From Bradyrhizobium sp. CB3481 (lineage in GTDB: Bacteria > Pseudomonadota > Alphaproteobacteria > Rhizobiales > Xanthobacteraceae), in NCBI RefSeq assembly GCF_029714305.1, contig NZ_CP121647.1:7026501-7090500 (forward strand): DNA of 64,000 bases, written 5' to 3'. The notes under the pieces were generated by a model. It did not search any database, was not told where the DNA came from, and worked only from the letters and a program-made list of their open reading frames with translations. This document shows positions 26,801 to 34,373 of this stretch, piece after piece. Every line of letters starts with the position of its first letter. Position 1 is the stretch's first letter. Made by a program: the position numbers and the translations under genes.

Positions 26801-26829
26801 ATGCAGCGCTGATGTCGGGCGACGAGTAG
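23818..26829 (+). CDS. putA: Bifunctional proline dehydrogenase / L-glutamate gamma-semialdehyde dehydrogenase
   Basis: A 1003-residue PutA that oxidises proline to glutamate in two steps. The proline dehydrogenase barrel covers about residues 150-470, with SVKLSALHPRFEAV, MVRLVKGAYWD and FATHNALTVASI. The aldehyde dehydrogenase domain covers about 530-985, with SPWNFPLAIFLGQVTAALMA, E762 (ETGGINAMIV) and nucleophile C796 (SAGQRCSALR). At 1003 residues it lacks the N-terminal ribbon-helix-helix DNA-binding domain of E. coli PutA, as is usual in alphaproteobacteria, so another regulator must control it. It probably acts at the membrane and passes electrons to quinone. Single gene. Confidence 0.95.
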   Translation: MPIPDSPLPPFSAPYAPDDRAMATGLLRTARLDAAQEARIDRTARTLIEAIRANDDPLGGVEDMLREFALSTKEGLALMVLAEALLRVPDARTADQFIEDKLAQGDFVHHETRSSAFLVNASAWALGMSARVIQPGETPQGTIGRLTKRLGAPAVRAATRQAMRLMGNHFVLGETIEAALARAQPHASRHQRYSFDMLGEGARTAGDATRYFNSYASAIEAIGRTAGGHSLPDRPGISVKLSALHPRFEAVSRARVMNELVPHLIDLAKRAKSYDLNFTVDAEEADRLELSLDVIAAALADPLLAGWDGFGLAIQAYQKRASDVIDYVDRLARSLDRKMMVRLVKGAYWDTEIKRAQERGLDGYPVFTRKAMTDLNYLACAKQLLALRPRIFPQFATHNALTVASILELATDHSGFEFQRLHGMGEALYAKLGEDRPDIAHRTYAPVGSHRDLLAYLVRRLLENGANSSFVALAADEAVPASQLLRRPADIIGNADNANHPNIPLPRDLYGPKRNNSRGVELGDRTALAHLVSDIAAASLPAPGSVADATESEVNAAIIAARAGFKHWAGTSAETRAAALEKAADLLEARAARFIALLQREGGKTLDDAISEVREAVDFCRYYAMQGRELFGDGRLMPGPTGESNMLRLRGRGVFVAISPWNFPLAIFLGQVTAALMAGNAVVAKPAEQTPLIGTEAVRLLHEAGVPRPALHLIAGDGRIGGVLVAHPDIAGVVFTGSTEVARAINRALAAKDGPIVPLIAETGGINAMIVDATALPEQVSDDVVTSAFRSAGQRCSALRLLFLQDDVADRMIEMIAGAARELVIGDPSDPATHIGPVIDTEAKERLDAHIERMKTEARMHFAGSAPPGNYVAPHIFELSDAGGLTEEVFGPVLHVVRYRADRFDQVLQSVERSGYGLTLGIHSRIDDTVEDAIEKLQVGNIYVNRNMIGAVVGVQPFGGHGLSGTGPKAGGPHYLARFATEQTVTVNTAAAGGNAALMSGDE

Positions 26830-26938
26830 TTGCATCCCCCTGCAAGATGCGCCAAATGACGTCTGAACCTGATCGCCCAAAAGCGATAAGAAGCGATAAT
26901 TCAACAAGACGGAATAAACGTCACGGAGCGGCGCCACG

Positions 26939-28144
26939 ATGGAAAAGGGTATTTTCGAAGGCCTCAAGGTTCTGGATTGCGCGAGTTTTATCGCAGCGCC
27001 TGCGGCCGCCACCGTGCTGTCGGATTTCGGCGCCGACGTGATCAAGATCGAGCCCCCCGGCGCCGGCGATCCCTATCGCAACCTGCCGAACCTGCCGGGC
27101 TACCCGCACAGCGAGCACAATTTCGCGTGGATGCTGGAGGCCCGCAACAAGCGCAGCCTTGCGCTCGATCTCTCCAAGCCCGAAGGACAGGCGGTGCTGC
27201 ACCGGCTGGCGGCGCAGGCCGACGTCTTCATCACCAACTATCCGCCGCAGGTGCGCGAGCGGCTCGGCATCACCCATGAGCATCTGGCGCCCCACAATGA
27301 GCGCCTGATCTATGCCTCCTTCACCGGCTACGGCGAGAAGGGCGAGGAAGCCAACAAGCCGGGCTTCGACTCCAACGCCTATTGGGCTCGTTCGGGCCTG
27401 ATGGATCTGGTCCGGGCGGATGAGCATACGACGCCGGCGCGGTCGATCGCCGGCATGGGCGATCATCCCTGCGCAATGGCATTTTACGGCGCGATCGTCA
27501 CCGCACTCTACAAGCGCGAGCGCACCGGCAAGGGCTCGCATGTCAGCTCCAACCTGATGGCGAACGGCGTCTGGGCCGCTTCGGTGCTGGCGCAGGCGAA
27601 ACTCGTCGGCGCAAAATTCGGCGAGCGGCGTCCGCGCGAGCGCGCACTGAACGCGTGCACCAACCACTATCAGTGCAAGGATGGCCGCTGGCTGATCCTC
27701 TCGCTGTTGAATGAAGACCGCCAGTGGCCGACGCTGGCGCGCTGCCTCGGCCGCGAAGACCTCATCACCGATCCCCGGTTTGAGGCGAAGAAGGACCGCC
27801 ACGCGCGCTCGCTCGAACTGATCAAGATCTTCGACGAGGTGTTCGCCACCAAGGATCTCGCCGAATGGCGCAGGATACTCGACGGCAACGGCCTCGTATT
27901 CGGCGTCGTCGGCATCCTCGACGACATTCCGCACGACAAACAGATGATCGAGAACGAGGTGCTGGTGCCGTTCGAGAACGACACTATGTTGACGATCAAC
28001 AGCCCGATCTGGGTGGACGGCAGCAAGAAGGTGCAGCCGCGCAAGCCGCCCGGTATTGGCGAGCACAGCGACGAAATCCTGCGCGGCGCCGGCTATGACG
28101 AGGCCGCGATCAAGGCGCTGCGTACCGCCGGCGCGGTGGCGTGA
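26939..28144 (+). CDS. CaiB/BaiF (family III) CoA-transferase
   Basis: A 401-residue CoA-transferase. The N-terminal region VLDCASFIAAPAAATVLSDF and VIKIEPPGAGDPYR bind CoA, and D175 (GMGDHPCAMA) is at the catalytic aspartate position. It differs from the paralogue at 8213, so it is not a recent duplicate. It stands in front of a convergent TetR gene and may be controlled by it, together with the GST beyond. Direct repeats AAGCGATA at 26881 and 26891 lie in its upstream region. The acid substrate is unknown. Confidence 0.85.
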   Translation: MEKGIFEGLKVLDCASFIAAPAAATVLSDFGADVIKIEPPGAGDPYRNLPNLPGYPHSEHNFAWMLEARNKRSLALDLSKPEGQAVLHRLAAQADVFITNYPPQVRERLGITHEHLAPHNERLIYASFTGYGEKGEEANKPGFDSNAYWARSGLMDLVRADEHTTPARSIAGMGDHPCAMAFYGAIVTALYKRERTGKGSHVSSNLMANGVWAASVLAQAKLVGAKFGERRPRERALNACTNHYQCKDGRWLILSLLNEDRQWPTLARCLGREDLITDPRFEAKKDRHARSLELIKIFDEVFATKDLAEWRRILDGNGLVFGVVGILDDIPHDKQMIENEVLVPFENDTMLTINSPIWVDGSKKVQPRKPPGIGEHSDEILRGAGYDEAAIKALRTAGAVA

Positions 28145-28153
28145 TCGACGCCG

Positions 28154-28750
28154 CTACTCCCTCGCAATCAGCTGACGGACCAGCTTCGACAGCGCCTTAG
28201 TGGCTTCTTGTCGAAAGCCGCGGCGAGGTATCGCGAGCTGCTGCAGCAAGATTCCGTTCAGGGCAGACACGAACAAAGTGGCGTGCAATTGAGGCTCGGA
28301 CGAGCCCGCGGCCCGCAACGCCAGCTCCGCGCTTTGGCGCCAGGTGGCGAACCATTCCGCCACAACCGGCCGGTGCCGCTCACTTCGCGCCGCCGCCAGA
28401 AACGCCTCGTAGCACGCGATATGGACTTCGGGCTGGATCTTCAGCTCCTGCGAATACCAGCCAGTGAGCGCATCGACCCACGCATCAAGGTCAAAAGCCT
28501 TGTTTTGCAGGCTGAACGCAAATGCACGCAGGCGTTCTACCTCCCGCGTCAGCGCAAAGCGTAGCGCGCCGTTCACCAGACTATCGCGCGTCATAAAATG
28601 ATGCGTGACGGCGCCGACCGACATCCCGGTTTCAGCCGCGACGGCGCGGTGCGTCACTCCGTCAATGCCCTTGCGGCCGATGATGCGAAGCGTCGCCTCC
28701 ATCAATGGACGTTCGCGCGGACTTGGCTTGTCGTCGATTGCGTTGGCCAC
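28154..28750 (-). CDS. TetR-family transcriptional regulator
   Basis: A 198-residue repressor-type protein. The N-terminal helix-turn-helix (about residues 13-60) reads MEATLRIIGRKGIDGVTHRA followed by VAAETGMSVGAVTHHFMTRD, with the FMTR-type end of the recognition helix. The C-terminal helical domain (70-195) would bind a small ligand. The start is a GTG. It is divergent from a glutathione transferase and ends 10 bp from the stop of the convergent CoA-transferase. A 7-7-7 inverted repeat lies 27 bp upstream and is a likely operator. Confidence 0.85.
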   Translation of the reverse strand: MANAIDDKPSPRERPLMEATLRIIGRKGIDGVTHRAVAAETGMSVGAVTHHFMTRDSLVNGALRFALTREVERLRAFAFSLQNKAFDLDAWVDALTGWYSQELKIQPEVHIACYEAFLAAARSERHRPVVAEWFATWRQSAELALRAAGSSEPQLHATLFVSALNGILLQQLAIPRRGFRQEATKALSKLVRQLIARE

Positions 28751-28776
28751 GTTGACAGCGCTCCCGATCCGAAATA

Positions 28777-28797
28777 AAAAACAAATGTTCTGTTTTT
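28777..28797. promoter_or_regulatory. Candidate TetR operator
   Basis: AAAAACA-AATGTTC-TGTTTTT is a perfect 7-bp inverted repeat with a 7-bp spacer in the 105-bp gap between the TetR gene and the GST gene. Position and size fit a TetR operator that would control both directions. Confidence 0.5.
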
Positions 28798-28855
28798 CGG
28801 ATCATACGTGCTATTGTCCGGCAGGCAAGCCCCGAACCAGACAAAGGAACGAGAT

Positions 28856-29500
28856 ATGCCCAGCTATCGCCTGCATTACTTTCCCGAGTCCGGAAACAGC
28901 TACAAGCTCGCGCTGATGCTGACGCTGTGCGGGGAGCGCTTCGAGGGGGTCTGGACCGATTTCGGCGGTGGCGTGACGCGGACCGCGGAATGGCGGCGCG
29001 ACGTCAACGAGATGGGCGAAATTCCGGTACTGGAGGTGGACGGTGAACGCCTCACCCAGACCGCGCCGATCCTGCTGAAGCTTGCAAAGCAATTCGGAAA
29101 ATTTGGCGGCGAGACCGAACAGGAAGAGTTCGAGCTGCTGCGCTGGCTGTTCTGGGACAACCACAAGCTCACCGGCTACATGGCGACCTACCGCTATTAC
29201 CGCGCGTTCACGCCCTCGCCGGACGAGCACGTGCTGAAGCATTTCCGCCGGCGTCTCGACGACTTCCTGTCGATCTTCGAACAGCACATGCAGAAGAACG
29301 CATTCGCCATCGGCGAGCGGCCGACGGTGGCGGACATTTCCATGATGGCCTATCTGCATTATCCCGCCGACGAAACGGGCTACGATCTGGCAACGAGCCA
29401 TCCCGCCCTCAACGCGTGGCTCGGGCGGATGGCTCAATTGCCGGGCTGGAAGTCAGCTTACGATCTGTTGCCCGGCAAGCGCCTCAAGCACTTCGTGTGA
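28856..29500 (+). CDS. Glutathione S-transferase family protein
   Basis: A 214-residue cytosolic GST. The thioredoxin-like N-terminal domain starts PSYRLHYFPESGNSYKLALM, where Ser/Tyr near residues 10-15 would activate glutathione, and contains the cis-Pro and glutathione-binding segment EIPVLEVDGERLTQTAPIL. The all-helical C-terminal domain (about 88-210) has the conserved N-cap region GERPTVADISMMAYLH. The ATG at 28856 follows AAGGAACGAG. It diverges from a TetR gene and is probably induced by that regulator's ligand. The substrate is unknown. Confidence 0.85.
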   Translation: MPSYRLHYFPESGNSYKLALMLTLCGERFEGVWTDFGGGVTRTAEWRRDVNEMGEIPVLEVDGERLTQTAPILLKLAKQFGKFGGETEQEEFELLRWLFWDNHKLTGYMATYRYYRAFTPSPDEHVLKHFRRRLDDFLSIFEQHMQKNAFAIGERPTVADISMMAYLHYPADETGYDLATSHPALNAWLGRMAQLPGWKSAYDLLPGKRLKHFV

Positions 29501-29570
29501 AAACAGTCTTGAGTCTGCTACGTGTGACCAGTGCTATATAGATGAGCGCATCGCTGGAGCCCGATTCCAG

Positions 29571-30059
29571 ATGAAGAACTCGTTGATAAAGGTTCGCTTT
29601 GAACTGGACGCGTCCGAATGGCACGGCCACGGAACTGAAACGCTGTGGGCGATGCCAATGCCTGGAAGTGAATGGCCAAATTTTCAAATCAACAATTCGC
29701 CATTTTTCGCGACGGGGATCAACTATCTGGACGTCGTTGCAGCGAAGCCGACAGGGCACGACCAGATTTTCGATTTTGTGACAGTAACCGAACGAAGCGG
29801 GCATTCGACATACATGCTTTTGATGCAGCTCGCTGAGGCTCGCACTGGAGTATACTGGGGCATGTTGGAGAGAATGGGTTGTTCATATGAAAGTGCACAA
29901 ATTAGCTTGAGCATAGGGGAACGGCTGCTCTATTCGGTCGACGTCCCACCCACAGCAGACATCTATGAAGTCTACGAAATGCTGGAAAGAGGAGAGAATG
30001 AAGGGGTGTGGTTGTTCCAGGAAGGACACGCGGATATTCCCGAGTCACGCACCGCGTGA
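29571..30059 (+). CDS. DUF4265 domain-containing protein
   Basis: A 162-residue protein that matches my recollection of the DUF4265 family: KVRFELDASEWHGHGTETLW at the start, then NSPFFATGINYLDVVAA and GVYWGMLERMGCSYE, and a C-terminal EVYEMLERGENEGVWLFQEGH region. It has no signal or membrane segment. Third-position GC is visibly lower than in the genes around it (many A/T-ending codons), which suggests recent arrival by transfer. DUF4265 genes are often linked to polymorphic-toxin or immunity loci, but no toxin gene is seen here. Function unknown. Confidence 0.65.
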   Translation: MKNSLIKVRFELDASEWHGHGTETLWAMPMPGSEWPNFQINNSPFFATGINYLDVVAAKPTGHDQIFDFVTVTERSGHSTYMLLMQLAEARTGVYWGMLERMGCSYESAQISLSIGERLLYSVDVPPTADIYEVYEMLERGENEGVWLFQEGHADIPESRTA

Positions 30060-30108
30060 GCGTCGAGGCCCACGAGGCGCTGTTACGCTAGCCGCCGCCT
30101 GAGTGGCC

Positions 30109-31623
30109 CTAGCGTCCTTTGACGAAGCACATGCCGATGCGCGAAACCTTGCCGGCGGCCTGGCAGGTCAGGCCCTCGGCGCAGGTCCAGTCGCGGAAGC
30201 TCGCATCGTCGTTGGCGGCCGGCTTGCCCTGCACGTAACAATGCGCGCCCCAGCCGTCGGAATAGTTGCTGCCGGCGAGTTCCGTGCTGCCGCGTAGTTG
30301 CGGGCGGCTGGCGAAGCCGCGGGAATAGTCCGGCGACTTGCCCTCGCGTAGCGCAGTCAGGATATCGCGGCGGCGGACCTGATCGCCGAAGAAGTGCGGC
30401 GACGCCGGCACGACGGCCATATTCGACGGCTTGTCCGCCATCCAGTCAACGCCGGGGAAATGAAAGCCGCCGATGCCGCGCGTCTGGTGGCAGCCGGAAC
30501 AGGTCACGTCGTTGAGACGTCGTTCGAACCCGGCCAGTGAGCGGATGTTCTGCAGCTTCACGCCGCCCTCCGCCGCCTTCCTCAGCGCTGCCACGACATC
30601 GGCCTCGCCGAACACGGCGCCCTCGCCCTGTGCCAGCCCGAATTCAGCCTCGAGCTCGGATGGATCGAACCCGACGGGCGTCGGCGCAATTGCACCGCTC
30701 GCGAGGAATTTTTCCGGGATCAGCACCGTGCCGCGATCGAACGCGGCGAGATTGACGGGATCGAGCAGCCACGCCTTGAACTCGCGCTTGAGGCCGTCAT
30801 CCGCCAGAAGCCGCGCGCGATCGATCTGGTTTTCCATCGGCGCTTCCGCGAACATGCTGATGTTCCGATCGTAGCGAAACACTTTCAGGAGATAGTCGGT
30901 GCGGAAATCGCGCACCGCGGATTTCGGCGCATGCGCGATCTGCAGATTGGTCTCGATGCGGTCGATGTTCTCGTGGCCGATCAGATCGAGCGGACCGCCA
31001 CTCGCCGTCCATGGGCCGCCAGATGGCGCGGCAAGCCAGCGACCTGCGACTTCGGCGCAGGTGATCGCCGCGCCCTCGGCTTTCGCCTTCAGTACGAGAT
31101 TAAGCGACATCGGCAGCCGCGGCGGCGAAGCGTCGTCGCCGGCCGCCTTGTTGATCCGCGTCAGGCGATAGATCAGGCGGATCTCGCCGCAGTTTGTCTC
31201 CGCCGCATAGGTGCGATCCATGCGGTTGACGATGCCGGCCAGCACGAACCGCGTATCCGCCGAATAGAGCATGGCGCGATCAAACAGCTGAAAATCAAAA
31301 CCGGTGCCGACGCCGATCGTCTCCTTCGGCAAGCTCGCAGCGTGCCGCGCGACATAGCGATCGAACTCGCCATCGATCGCCTGCCGGACCGGCGTCATCG
31401 CTGGGATAGCGAACAGTTCGTTGTTGGCGAGCGGGGCGTCGGCCGTCCGTTCCGGCAACAGCATGCGGTCAAGGCGAAATTTTCCGCTATCGAGGTCGCG
31501 GAGTGTCGCGGGATCGATGATCGCGGTGCCACGCTCCGGCGCCGCGTCCTGCGCCGCGCGTGCCGGCGAAGCGCCGCACAGCAGAACGAATATGACGGCG
31601 AGAAATCCCGGGGCGCGGCTCAT
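30109..31623 (-). CDS. Exported protein with a c-type heme motif
   Basis: A 504-residue protein with a signal peptide (MSRAPGFLAVIFVLLCGASPARA). A long unassigned N-terminal region (about 30-370) precedes one heme-attachment motif, CSGCH, in LNDVTCSGCHQTRGIGGFHF, so it should be exported and matured as a c-type cytochrome or cytochrome-like protein. The C-terminal 70 residues hold further Cys (HCYVQG, WTCAEGLTCQ, MCFVKGR), perhaps disulfide-bonded. No methionine ligand is obvious. I do not recognise the N-terminal family. The start at 31623 opens the signal peptide directly. Single gene. Confidence 0.65.
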   Translation of the reverse strand: MSRAPGFLAVIFVLLCGASPARAAQDAAPERGTAIIDPATLRDLDSGKFRLDRMLLPERTADAPLANNELFAIPAMTPVRQAIDGEFDRYVARHAASLPKETIGVGTGFDFQLFDRAMLYSADTRFVLAGIVNRMDRTYAAETNCGEIRLIYRLTRINKAAGDDASPPRLPMSLNLVLKAKAEGAAITCAEVAGRWLAAPSGGPWTASGGPLDLIGHENIDRIETNLQIAHAPKSAVRDFRTDYLLKVFRYDRNISMFAEAPMENQIDRARLLADDGLKREFKAWLLDPVNLAAFDRGTVLIPEKFLASGAIAPTPVGFDPSELEAEFGLAQGEGAVFGEADVVAALRKAAEGGVKLQNIRSLAGFERRLNDVTCSGCHQTRGIGGFHFPGVDWMADKPSNMAVVPASPHFFGDQVRRRDILTALREGKSPDYSRGFASRPQLRGSTELAGSNYSDGWGAHCYVQGKPAANDDASFRDWTCAEGLTCQAAGKVSRIGMCFVKGR

Positions 31624-31656
31624 GCCCCAACTAACACCGCGCAAAGTGGTCTATTC

Positions 31657-31693
31657 AAGAAAAAAGGCGCCTCACATCGCCGTGAGGCGCCTT
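31657..31693 (-). terminator. Strong rho-independent terminator
   Basis: On the minus strand AAGGCGCCTCAC-GGCGAT-GTGAGGCGCCTT is a perfect 12-bp stem followed by TTTTT. It lies 20 bp after the coiled-coil membrane protein gene (31714-32772) and is nearly symmetric, so it may also protect the other direction. Confidence 0.85.
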
Positions 31694-31713
31694 GCTATCG
31701 GCTTATAGTCTCG

Positions 31714-32772
31714 TCAGCGCGCGACGATCAGGCCCTTGCTGGTCACGACCACCCAGCGGCCGTCCTGCTTGCGGATGGCGTCGACACGGCCGAGGCCAGG
31801 TATGGGATCGCCGGCATAGACTTCATACATGCCGCGGCGGCTCTCGATCAGCGCGCTGCCGTTTGCGACGTCGCGCAGCACCCAGCCCTCGACAGTCGGC
31901 AGGCGGGCAACCTCGGGCTTGGGCGGTGCAGCAGGCGCAGGCGCCGGCGCAGCGACTGCGGCGGCCTGTTGCGGGATCGTGCCCGTGACGTCCTTCTCTT
32001 TCGTGGACGTCGCCGCGGCGGCAGCTGTCGTCACCGACGCCTGGGCGGCCCGGAGCTTGTCGACGGTCTCGCTGAGCTTGGCGAGTTTCGCGGCCGGCTC
32101 GGCCTGTGCCTTCTCCACCTTATCGAGGCGGTCATTGGCCTTGTTGAACTGGGTCGCGCCGGCCTTGGCGGTGTGTTCGATGCTGGCCTTGAGCGCCGTG
32201 ATGTCGGCATCGATCCGCGCCACCGCGGCTTCGAGCGCACCATCCTTCGCCGAGGCCTGCGCGGCCGGCTGTTCGGCCGTCAGCTTGCCGATGCCCGCGG
32301 TCGCCAGCGCCCCGCCGAGCGCACCCGCCACCGTCGCCAGCGCCACCATCGCGGCCATCGCGCCGAACCGGCGCTTGCCCGACGATGCCTCCGCTGGCCC
32401 AGCCGTGGCGTCGGCACCGACCCGGTCGCCGGGCGACATGATCATCACATTGCCGGGGAAGCGCGGTGCTTCCGCCTTCACGGCGTCGATCCTGGGAGTT
32501 TCCTTGGAAGTTTCCTTAGGAGCTTCGGCCTTGGAAGTTTCAGCCTTCGGCGCCTCAGCTTTGGGCGCCTCCGGCGCTTCCATTTTGGCAGCTTCCAGCT
32601 TGGGCGCGTCCGCCTTGGGCGAAGTCTCTTCCTGCTCGGGCGCGAGCCTTGCCGCCGCAACCTCGGTCGTAGCCATAACCGGCTCGTTCGCCGCTGATAT
32701 CACGGGACCGGACGGCCCCGTGCCGGAAGTTCCGGTTTCACCGCTGGCGGGCTGGGATTGCTCATCGCTCAC
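31714..32772 (-). CDS. Single-pass membrane protein with Ala/Lys-rich and coiled-coil regions
   Basis: A 352-residue protein of distinct regions. A disordered N-terminal half (about 1-130) has repeated KAEAPK-, KAETSK- and KEAP-like units. One membrane helix follows (about 140-165: MAAMVALATVAGALGGALAT), then a coiled coil (about 180-250, KASIEHTAKAGATQFNKAND onward), an Ala/Pro linker, and a compact C-terminal domain (about 295-352) with GWVLRDVANGSALIESRRGM and GRVDAIRKQDGRWVVVTSKG. It probably anchors in the inner membrane with the folded domain in the periplasm. I cannot name the family. A strong terminator follows, and a palindrome-rich gap separates it from a divergent cyclic-nucleotide-binding protein. 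Confidence 0.65.
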   Translation of the reverse strand: MSDEQSQPASGETGTSGTGPSGPVISAANEPVMATTEVAAARLAPEQEETSPKADAPKLEAAKMEAPEAPKAEAPKAETSKAEAPKETSKETPRIDAVKAEAPRFPGNVMIMSPGDRVGADATAGPAEASSGKRRFGAMAAMVALATVAGALGGALATAGIGKLTAEQPAAQASAKDGALEAAVARIDADITALKASIEHTAKAGATQFNKANDRLDKVEKAQAEPAAKLAKLSETVDKLRAAQASVTTAAAAATSTKEKDVTGTIPQQAAAVAAPAPAPAAPPKPEVARLPTVEGWVLRDVANGSALIESRRGMYEVYAGDPIPGLGRVDAIRKQDGRWVVVTSKGLIVAR

Positions 32773-32799
32773 GTTGGATTCTCCAGAATTGATTGACCA

Positions 32800-32833
32800 T
32801 TTGGTAACTTTTATTGCTTGCCAAATCGTTACC
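32800..32833. promoter_or_regulatory. Interlocked inverted repeats in a divergent promoter region
   Basis: TTTGG (32800) pairs with CCAAA (32821), and the overlapping GGTAAC (32803) pairs with GTTACC (32828). They lie 28 bp upstream of the coiled-coil protein start. A regulator binding site is possible. Confidence 0.3.
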
Positions 32834-32976
32834 GGCCACGGCCTTACCGAAATTTTAGGAACTCATCTGGCCGGGATTTTGGGCGGCCAACCATCGGCCG
32901 ACCCGATCCCTGGCTCCTATGCTGCCCTGCGGCATCCTCGTCGGTTCCGTTTGCGCCGGTCCGTTTCCCGATTAAC

Positions 32977-33390
32977 ATGGACACGACCGACCAGCCAGAA
33001 AGGCAGGTGGCTGCCATGACCATCGAGAAATGCATCGCCGACTTTGATGTAGATGACGTCATTTTTGAGGAAGGCTCGACCGGACGGGAACTGTTCGTCG
33101 TGCTCGACGGCAAGGTCGAGATCGCCAAGATGAACGGCGCCAGCAAGACGGTGATCGTCACGCTGGGCAAGGGCGAGTTCTTCGGCGAGATGGCGGTCAT
33201 CGACGGCTCGTCCCGTTCAGCAACGGCCATTGCGGCCGCCCCGAACACCCGCGTGATGCGCATCAACCACGCCCGCTTCGTCTATTTGGTCAGCCAGCAG
33301 CCGGCCTTCGCGCTGATGATCATGGATGCGCTCAGCAAGCGCCTGCGCGCCTCCAATACGGTGGCCTACAAAGCTGCGGCGGCTTCATGA
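32977..33390 (+). CDS. Stand-alone cyclic-nucleotide-binding domain protein
   Basis: A 137-residue protein made almost only of a CRP/PKA-type cyclic nucleotide-binding fold. The phosphate-binding cassette is intact: GEFFGEMAVIDGSSRSATAI, with the Glu and Arg that contact cyclic phosphate and ribose. There is no helix-turn-helix after it, so it is not a CRP-type transcription factor. It could act as a cAMP/cGMP sensor by protein contact. An internal ATG at 33016 is an alternative start. Its stop overlaps the start of the MBL hydrolase (ATGA at 33387), so the two are co-translated and likely act together. Confidence 0.8.
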   Translation: MDTTDQPERQVAAMTIEKCIADFDVDDVIFEEGSTGRELFVVLDGKVEIAKMNGASKTVIVTLGKGEFFGEMAVIDGSSRSATAIAAAPNTRVMRINHARFVYLVSQQPAFALMIMDALSKRLRASNTVAYKAAAAS

Positions 33391-34199
33391 GCGAGCGCCG
33401 GCCAAGCCCGTTCAAGACGCTGCTCGACAGCGAGATGTGTACGCTGATCGAAGCGGCCAAGGACGTCTATCAGGTGCGGTTCAAGAATCGTGCGGCGAAC
33501 GCCTATCTGGTGCGCGGAAGCTCGCGCACCATCATGATCGACGTCGGCCTGTCCTCGAACTATCCGCACCTGTTGACGTCGCTCGACCATATCGGCGTGA
33601 AGCCCGACGATATCGACATGGTGGTGCTAAGCCATGAGCATCTCGACCATATCGGCGCCGCCTATCACTTCCATGGCCGCGCCTTCATCGCCGCGCACCG
33701 GCTGGCTGCCAACAAGATCATGCTGCGCGACGACTTCTCGATGCTGCGCAAGATGTTCAACGAGCCGAACGTGCCGATCAACATCGATCTCTGGCTGGAG
33801 GAAGGCAACCTGATCGATCTCGGCAATTTCCGCCTCAACGTGATGCACACGCCCGGCCATACCTCGGCCTGCATCACGCTGTTCGAGCAGGACAAGGGAT
33901 TGCTGTTTGCTTCCGACACGCTGATGCCCGGCGGGGTGATGGGCGGTGTATTCGGCTCCGGCAGCATCGCCGATTACATTCAGTCGCTGGAGCGGCTGAA
34001 GGGCCTCGATTCGAAGATCCTGCTGTCCGGTCACGGGCGGCTGTCCGACACGCCGCAGGAGGACGTGCGCATCGCGATCCAGCGCTCGCATGGCCTGCTG
34101 TCCGACACTGCACAATTGTTCGACGCGCTGGATGCGCGCGCGAATTTCGAGCCGATCATGCAGTCGGTGCGCGACCTCAACAAGCTCGACGACAGCTAG
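33387..34199 (+). CDS. MBL-fold metallo-hydrolase
   Basis: A 270-residue metallo-beta-lactamase-fold hydrolase. The metal ligands are in SHEHLDHIG (H83, H85, D87, H88), H157 (TPGHTS), an Asp in FASDTLMPG, and the His of LLSGHG. Arrangement and length resemble the glyoxalase II/lactonase-like branch. It overlaps the cyclic-nucleotide-binding gene by 4 bp, an uncommon pairing that suggests its activity is linked to cyclic nucleotides or that both serve one pathway. The substrate is unknown. A GST-like remnant follows immediately after its stop. Confidence 0.82.
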   Translation: MSERRPSPFKTLLDSEMCTLIEAAKDVYQVRFKNRAANAYLVRGSSRTIMIDVGLSSNYPHLLTSLDHIGVKPDDIDMVVLSHEHLDHIGAAYHFHGRAFIAAHRLAANKIMLRDDFSMLRKMFNEPNVPINIDLWLEEGNLIDLGNFRLNVMHTPGHTSACITLFEQDKGLLFASDTLMPGGVMGGVFGSGSIADYIQSLERLKGLDSKILLSGHGRLSDTPQEDVRIAIQRSHGLLSDTAQLFDALDARANFEPIMQSVRDLNKLDDS

Positions 34200-34317
34200 G
34201 GTTGATCGGCCTGTCCGCCGCATGTTCCGCCACACCGAAGGTGTGATCCGGCCATTTGACAACGCCAACATCGTGGCGTGGATGGCCCGGGTGGCCGAGC
34301 GGCCTTCGGTTAAGTGA
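34198..34317 (+). pseudogene. Remnant of a glutathione S-transferase gene (C-terminal end only)
   Basis: In the frame ending at 34317 the DNA encodes FRHTEGVIRPFDN and IVAWMARVAERPSVK, typical of the last 25 residues of a GST. It begins at the stop of the MBL gene and has no start or N-terminal domain. It is likely the tail of a deleted gene. Confidence 0.5.
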
Positions 34318-34320
34318 GAC

Positions 34321-34358
34321 CAGTGCCTGCGGTAAGGAAAGCCTTCCCGCGGGCACTG
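34321..34358. terminator. Bidirectional hairpin terminator between convergent genes
   Basis: CAGTGCCTGCGG (34321-34332) pairs with CCGCGGGCACTG (34347-34358) over 12 bp with one G-T pair, and the loop itself contains AAGG/CCTT. It lies 15 bp from the esterase stop and 120 bp after the MBL stop. No long U-tract. Confidence 0.55.
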
Positions 34359-34373
34359 CTTGGGCATAGCGCG

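Noticed and set aside
26921..28066. A 381-codon minus-strand frame inside the CaiB gene
   Set aside because: It is antisense to a gene with catalytic residues in place, and its composition is typical of a shadow frame.
30931..32697. A 588-codon plus-strand frame across the heme-motif protein and the coiled-coil protein
   Set aside because: It crosses two genes and a strong terminator on the opposite strand, and its low-complexity Arg/Gly/His-rich product looks like shadow translation.
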